A stretch of DNA of 7,677 bases from CAXMQS01 sp036446035 (GTDB lineage Bacteria > Actinomycetota > Acidimicrobiia > Spongiisociales > JAOTWH01): contig JAZFSG010000045.1 in NCBI GenBank assembly GCA_036446035.1, positions 1 to 7,677 on the forward strand. Reading direction: 5' to 3'. The translations under genes and the position numbers were made by a program. Shown in pieces: positions 4,952-7,677 of this stretch. The notes under the pieces were generated by a model, which worked only from the letters and a program-made list of their open reading frames with translations, had not been told where the DNA came from and did not search any database. Numbering within the stretch: position 1 is the first letter of the stretch; each line of letters opens with the position of its first letter.

Positions 4952-6553
4952 GTGGAAGTCCGTGCTCCTGAACCAACGAGATCTCGTTTTCCACCGTGGC
5001 TGGTGTGGCTGCTCTTTGCAGGCGTCGCCGGCTTGATCATCGCTGCCATCATCGGGGCCACGGTCAATTCGTCAGACCGGGGAGACCCCGGACGGCTTGC
5101 AGAACCGCTTTACGACTGGCCGGGGTCGCTTCCCCAGTTCGTCGATGTCACCGAACAGTGGGGCGTCGACGCCTGGGTGCCACAGCCTGTAAGGAATCTC
5201 AGCGGGGCGGTGGCGATCGGGGATCTGGACGGCGATGGCCGCAACGACGTGATCGTTGCTTCGGGCTCGGTGGCGATCTTCTTCGGAGGCGACGCCGGCC
5301 TCGCCATGGCGGGCGGGGTCGACATCTCAGAAGCCGTTGCGGTCGGTCTTGGTGATCTCGACAACGACGGCATCCTCGAGCTGATCATTGGGAGAGCTGC
5401 CGCAACCGACCTGGTGGTTTGGGGGGGAACCTGGGTTACCGACAGAGACCTCAGCATCGCCGAGATCACTGAGGTGCCGTCTGGCTTGCCGTCAACCGGC
5501 TTCGCTGTGGCCGACCTCAACGGCGACGACATCAACGACCTGCTGCGTATCGGATACGGCTCAGACAGCGCTCCCGCGGCCGATGTCGTCTTCGTGCACG
5601 ACGGTGCCCGCAGCCTCGAAGCGAGAGAGTTGCCGCAGAGTCGGCGCTTGTCGCTGGCTTTCGAACTCGGCGACTTCGACCGCGACGGACTGATCGACAT
5701 CTGGATAACTCGAGACGTCGGGTGGATCAGTGGCGGCGACTCGGTCTACAGCAGACGCGGTGATGTTGGCGGCGAGTGGGCCGATGTTGCTGCCGAACTC
5801 GGAGTGGCGTCAGAGATCGACGGCATGGGGGTGACAGTTGCCGACCTATCAGGAGATGGCCAACTCGATGCTTACGTGTCAGACGTCGGTGAGAACGAGT
5901 TCTTCGTCGGCGGTGTCGAGGGCTACCTGGCCGCTCGTGACCACGGTGCCGGCTATATCAGGGCAGGTGAGGCGCCGCCAACTGTCGTCTCGTCCTCGTG
6001 GGGAACCGGCGTGGCCGACTTCAACCTCGACGGGCTGACCGACCTGGCAGTGGCTAACGGAGGCTTTGAGGGCATGACCAACAAGATCAAAGACACGGAC
6101 ATTGCGATCTCGGACCGCCCAGCACTGCTTCTTGGATTGGGCGAAGGCAGATACGCCGACGTGTGGCCAGATGTGGCGCCGCTTCACCCCGCCAGCTGGC
6201 GTGGCCTCGCCATTGGAGATCTCGACAGCGACGGCGACTCTGATCTAGCCCTCCTCGACTACTCCGGCGGCCTCGTTATCTATCGGAACGACATCGCCGC
6301 ACCGTCGCTTGTCGTCAGCAGCTCCTGTCGGGGGGCTGGGGCGGTAGTGCGTGTTGACGTCGCCGGTCGATCGTTGGTGCATCCCCTCGTCGGCCACACC
6401 TTCCTGGGTAGACATGCCGCCGAGGTGATTGTCGGCACTGGTGGTGCGACATCGGCGGGAGTCACCGTCGAGTGGCCCGGGGGAGCGACCTTTTCGGCTG
6501 ACGTCGTCATCGACGGCCTTCGAGACTCCCTCAAGGTGCCTTGCCCCGGCTAG
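4952..6553 (+). CDS. Membrane-anchored FG-GAP/VCBS repeat protein with ASPIC/UnbV-like C-terminus
   Basis: A 533-aa protein with a short basic N-terminus, one hydrophobic segment (about 13-38, PPWLVWLLFAGVAGLIIAAI) acting as a signal anchor, and a large outer-face domain. Seven calcium-binding D-x-D/N-x-D-G-type repeats are visible, starting at residues 91, 135, 188, 241, 298, 356 and 423 (for example DLDGDGRND, DLDNDGILE, DFDRDGLID). They predict a seven-bladed integrin-like beta-propeller. The last 60 or so residues (TFLGRHAAEVIVGTGGATSA, then VTVEWPGG) resemble the ASPIC/UnbV domain that often follows such repeats. There is no lipobox; two Cys (459 and 531) could form a disulfide. The third repeat (DLNGDDIND) has Asp instead of the usual Gly, so its calcium site may be weaker. 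Such proteins often serve in adhesion or binding; no enzyme domain is seen. The GTG start is supported by TACTCT 6 nt upstream. Confidence 0.85.
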   Translation: MEVRAPEPTRSRFPPWLVWLLFAGVAGLIIAAIIGATVNSSDRGDPGRLAEPLYDWPGSLPQFVDVTEQWGVDAWVPQPVRNLSGAVAIGDLDGDGRNDVIVASGSVAIFFGGDAGLAMAGGVDISEAVAVGLGDLDNDGILELIIGRAAATDLVVWGGTWVTDRDLSIAEITEVPSGLPSTGFAVADLNGDDINDLLRIGYGSDSAPAADVVFVHDGARSLEARELPQSRRLSLAFELGDFDRDGLIDIWITRDVGWISGGDSVYSRRGDVGGEWADVAAELGVASEIDGMGVTVADLSGDGQLDAYVSDVGENEFFVGGVEGYLAARDHGAGYIRAGEAPPTVVSSSWGTGVADFNLDGLTDLAVANGGFEGMTNKIKDTDIAISDRPALLLGLGEGRYADVWPDVAPLHPASWRGLAIGDLDSDGDSDLALLDYSGGLVIYRNDIAAPSLVVSSSCRGAGAVVRVDVAGRSLVHPLVGHTFLGRHAAEVIVGTGGATSAGVTVEWPGGATFSADVVIDGLRDSLKVPCPG

Positions 6554-6788
6554 GAGAAGAAACCGACTATCGACCTCGTTCGGCGGGGAAGACGACGACG
6601 GCGTCGATCCCTCCCTTTGGAGCTTCGAGTAGTGACACCGTGCCCCCGTGGGCTGTCGCCAACCCCGTCCATGCCATTGGATCGGTGGCGACGATCCTCA
6701 CCGTTGCCGCGCTAACGCTGTATCGAGCCCTGCTCCCCAAGCGACAGCGGCTGGCTGCTGCTCGTCCGGTGGCTGAGGCAACGGCGCC
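6554..6788. other. Gap between convergent FG-GAP and CHAD genes
   Basis: About 235 bp with no confident gene. It holds two weak, mutually overlapping readings: a 50-aa plus-strand membrane-helix ORF and a minus-strand histidine-kinase-like fragment. No hairpin with a T-run was seen after either flanking gene. AGGAGAAG at 6552-6558 looks like a Shine-Dalgarno, but no suitable start codon follows it. Confidence 0.5.
6567..6701 (-). pseudogene. Possible remnant of a sensor histidine kinase ATPase C-terminus
   Basis: On the minus strand, GTG 6701 to TAG 6567 reads as 44 residues. Its second half, with TAHGGTVSLLEAP and then KGGIDAVVVFP, resembles the end of a HATPase_c domain (AHGG, a variable stretch, then GG and alternating hydrophobics ending in Pro). 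Nothing upstream resembles the rest of a kinase: the preceding minus-strand gene is a CHAD protein. If real, it is a decayed fragment. Codon third positions are GC-rich, but so are those of the overlapping plus-strand reading. The match is from memory and by eye. Confidence 0.25.
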
Positions 6789-6792
6789 CTAG
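6640..6792 (+). CDS. Possible small single-helix membrane protein (doubtful)
   Basis: GTG 6640 to TAG 6790-6792 gives 50 aa with one hydrophobic helix (AIGSVATILTVAALTLYRALL) followed by a basic KRQR stretch, the pattern of a small membrane protein. The frame is open back to TTG 6541, but the extra N-terminus is low-complexity and unlike a protein. GGAG at 6619-6622 is too far from GTG 6640 to serve as a Shine-Dalgarno, and no TANNNT is correctly placed. The stop coinciding with the CHAD stop in CTAG is not independent evidence, since the palindrome creates it automatically. It overlaps the kinase-like fragment on the other strand. I recognise no family. Confidence 0.18.
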   Translation: MPPWAVANPVHAIGSVATILTVAALTLYRALLPKRQRLAAARPVAEATAP

Positions 6793-7677
6793 CGCGACCG
6801 CCAGCCTCGCCAGTAGGCACCGAATCTGTCGATGAAGTCAACAGGCTCATCACCGTAGAGGCGTTCCCCGACAGGGATCAACTGTCGATAGAGATCTTGG
6901 CACCGGCCGAAGACGAGCAGCCGCAACAGCTCACGCTCCTCATCGTCGTCGCCAAGGACTCCCTCGTTGACTTCGGAAGCGAGCGACGTCAGGTCGCGGG
7001 CCTCGCCGAGGGAGGCTGCCAGCTTGCGAAGCCTTTCCGACAAGCCCAGCGCCGCCCAGTCCGGATCGAGCATCGATGTCTGGTCTCGGAGATGGCACAC
7101 CTGGGTTCGCCACTTATCGAATGCAACATCGGTCGAAGCGCGATAGGCGTCGCCCATGGCGAGCCGACCCATGCTGTAGGTGGCATGGAGGCCTGGCTCC
7201 ACGGTCGAGAAGCCGTCCTGCAATGTCGCGAGATCGAATGTTGCGTAGCGAACACGTGCCGCGACAACGGTCTCGAGCGTGCTGGCTATCTGCTCATCGC
7301 CGGCGAGCTGCCGCCGATCGGAGAGTTGAAAGCGGAGCATGTCGAAGGCACCTTGCGCCAGCCTGTCGACGAAGCGTTCTACGAGGGCGTCGAGAGACGG
7401 AAGAATGCGGAAGCCATTGCGCGCGGGAGCGATGGGCCGCAGCGCCGCCGTCAGCTGTTGATCCTCGAAGGCGAACACCCTGTCGCCGACGGCGTAACGC
7501 ACCAGGCGAAGAAGGGCCCGGGCTTGCTCGATGGCCTGGCTGGCTTCGTGCACCGCACGATCGCGGTCCTCGAGGGACAGTCCGGCGACTGCTCGGTCGA
7601 GCAGTCCGATTCCTATGCGACGAATCGCCACCGGTAGTGGCTCATCGCGCCGGATAGCCAGTGTTGGGGCGGCGCGG
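6789..7677 (-). CDS. CHAD domain protein with degenerate basic residues (5' end outside window)
   Basis: The frame is open from the right edge to TAG at 6789-6791. GTG 7631 is probably internal: the codons before it read RRDEPLPVAIRRIGIG, which matches the conserved N-terminus of CHAD domains (DEPL, then a helix). CHAD is an all-helical domain that binds inorganic polyphosphate through conserved His, Arg and Lys. Recognisable stretches (numbered from 7631) are AVHEASQAIEQARALLRLVR (27-45), GLHATYSMGRLAMGDAYR (147-164), FDKWRTQVCHLRDQ (171-184) and LGEARDLTSL (208-217). Several family-typical basic positions are changed: S31, Q32, E35 and Q36 in the first helix, and D172, T176 and C179 in the later one. 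H28, R39, R42 and R175 remain. No CYTH domain is visible in this part; it could lie upstream. The protein may bind polyphosphate weakly or not at all. Confidence 0.85.
   Translation of the reverse strand, partial: RAAPTLAIRRDEPLPVAIRRIGIGLLDRAVAGLSLEDRDRAVHEASQAIEQARALLRLVRYAVGDRVFAFEDQQLTAALRPIAPARNGFRILPSLDALVERFVDRLAQGAFDMLRFQLSDRRQLAGDEQIASTLETVVAARVRYATFDLATLQDGFSTVEPGLHATYSMGRLAMGDAYRASTDVAFDKWRTQVCHLRDQTSMLDPDWAALGLSERLRKLAASLGEARDLTSLASEVNEGVLGDDDEERELLRLLVFGRCQDLYRQLIPVGERLYGDEPVDFIDRFGAYWRGWRSR

Noticed and set aside
5216..6240. The repeated GAC-rich motifs in the FG-GAP gene as a DNA repeat array
   Set aside because: The similarity is at protein level (calcium-binding D-x-D-x-D-G motifs). 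Spacing and nucleotide sequence vary, so they are propeller blades and not a DNA repeat or CRISPR.
6897..7637. Plus-strand open frame opposite the CHAD gene
   Set aside because: The minus strand carries a recognisable CHAD pattern that continues past the right edge, and the plus reading has no recognisable motif.
1..7677. A new multi-gene defence, mobile or biosynthetic system
   Set aside because: The genes belong to unrelated, widespread families with mixed orientation. There is no integrase, transposase, toxin-antitoxin pair, nuclease cluster, tRNA-associated att site or direct repeat.

Overview
The window is GC-rich, densely coding DNA with short gaps. It most likely comes from an actinobacterium that carries a 20S proteasome, perhaps from a deep lineage such as Acidimicrobiia. 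The best evidence is a clear homologue of the bacterial proteasome activator Bpa/PafE at 2413-2838. Start regions without Shine-Dalgarno sequences also fit Actinobacteria. The lineage is an inference; no rRNA or tRNA is present to confirm it.

Layout. 1-344 (+): C-terminal part of a PAP2-type phosphatase, cut by the left edge. 341-1459 (-): M20 family metallopeptidase. 1491-2348 (+): TauE/SafE (TSUP) membrane transporter, divergent from the peptidase. 2355-2374: a perfect 8-bp hairpin. 2413-2838 (+): Bpa/PafE. 2858-3865 (+): adenosine/adenine deaminase family enzyme with a variant active-site motif. 3862-4266 (-): YjbQ/UPF0047 protein, cotranscribed downstream of 4266-4895 (-), an MBL-fold metallohydrolase. 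4952-6553 (+): membrane-anchored seven-repeat FG-GAP/VCBS protein. 6554-6788: no convincing gene, but two weak competing signals, one of which looks like a histidine kinase C-terminus. 6789-7677 (-): CHAD domain protein, cut by the right edge.

The genes do not form one pathway. Most look like stand-alone metabolic or housekeeping functions: lipid phosphate hydrolysis, peptide or amide hydrolysis, anion export, proteasome activation and purine salvage. The only clear operon is MBL hydrolase to YjbQ, joined by a TAATG stop/start overlap. Convergent neighbours abut through shared CTAG stop codons.

The most consistent non-coding signal is a -10-like TANNNT hexamer 6 or 7 nt before a start codon at five genes, none with a well-placed Shine-Dalgarno. 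This suggests mostly leaderless transcription. No mobile element, CRISPR array or clearly new multi-gene system was found.
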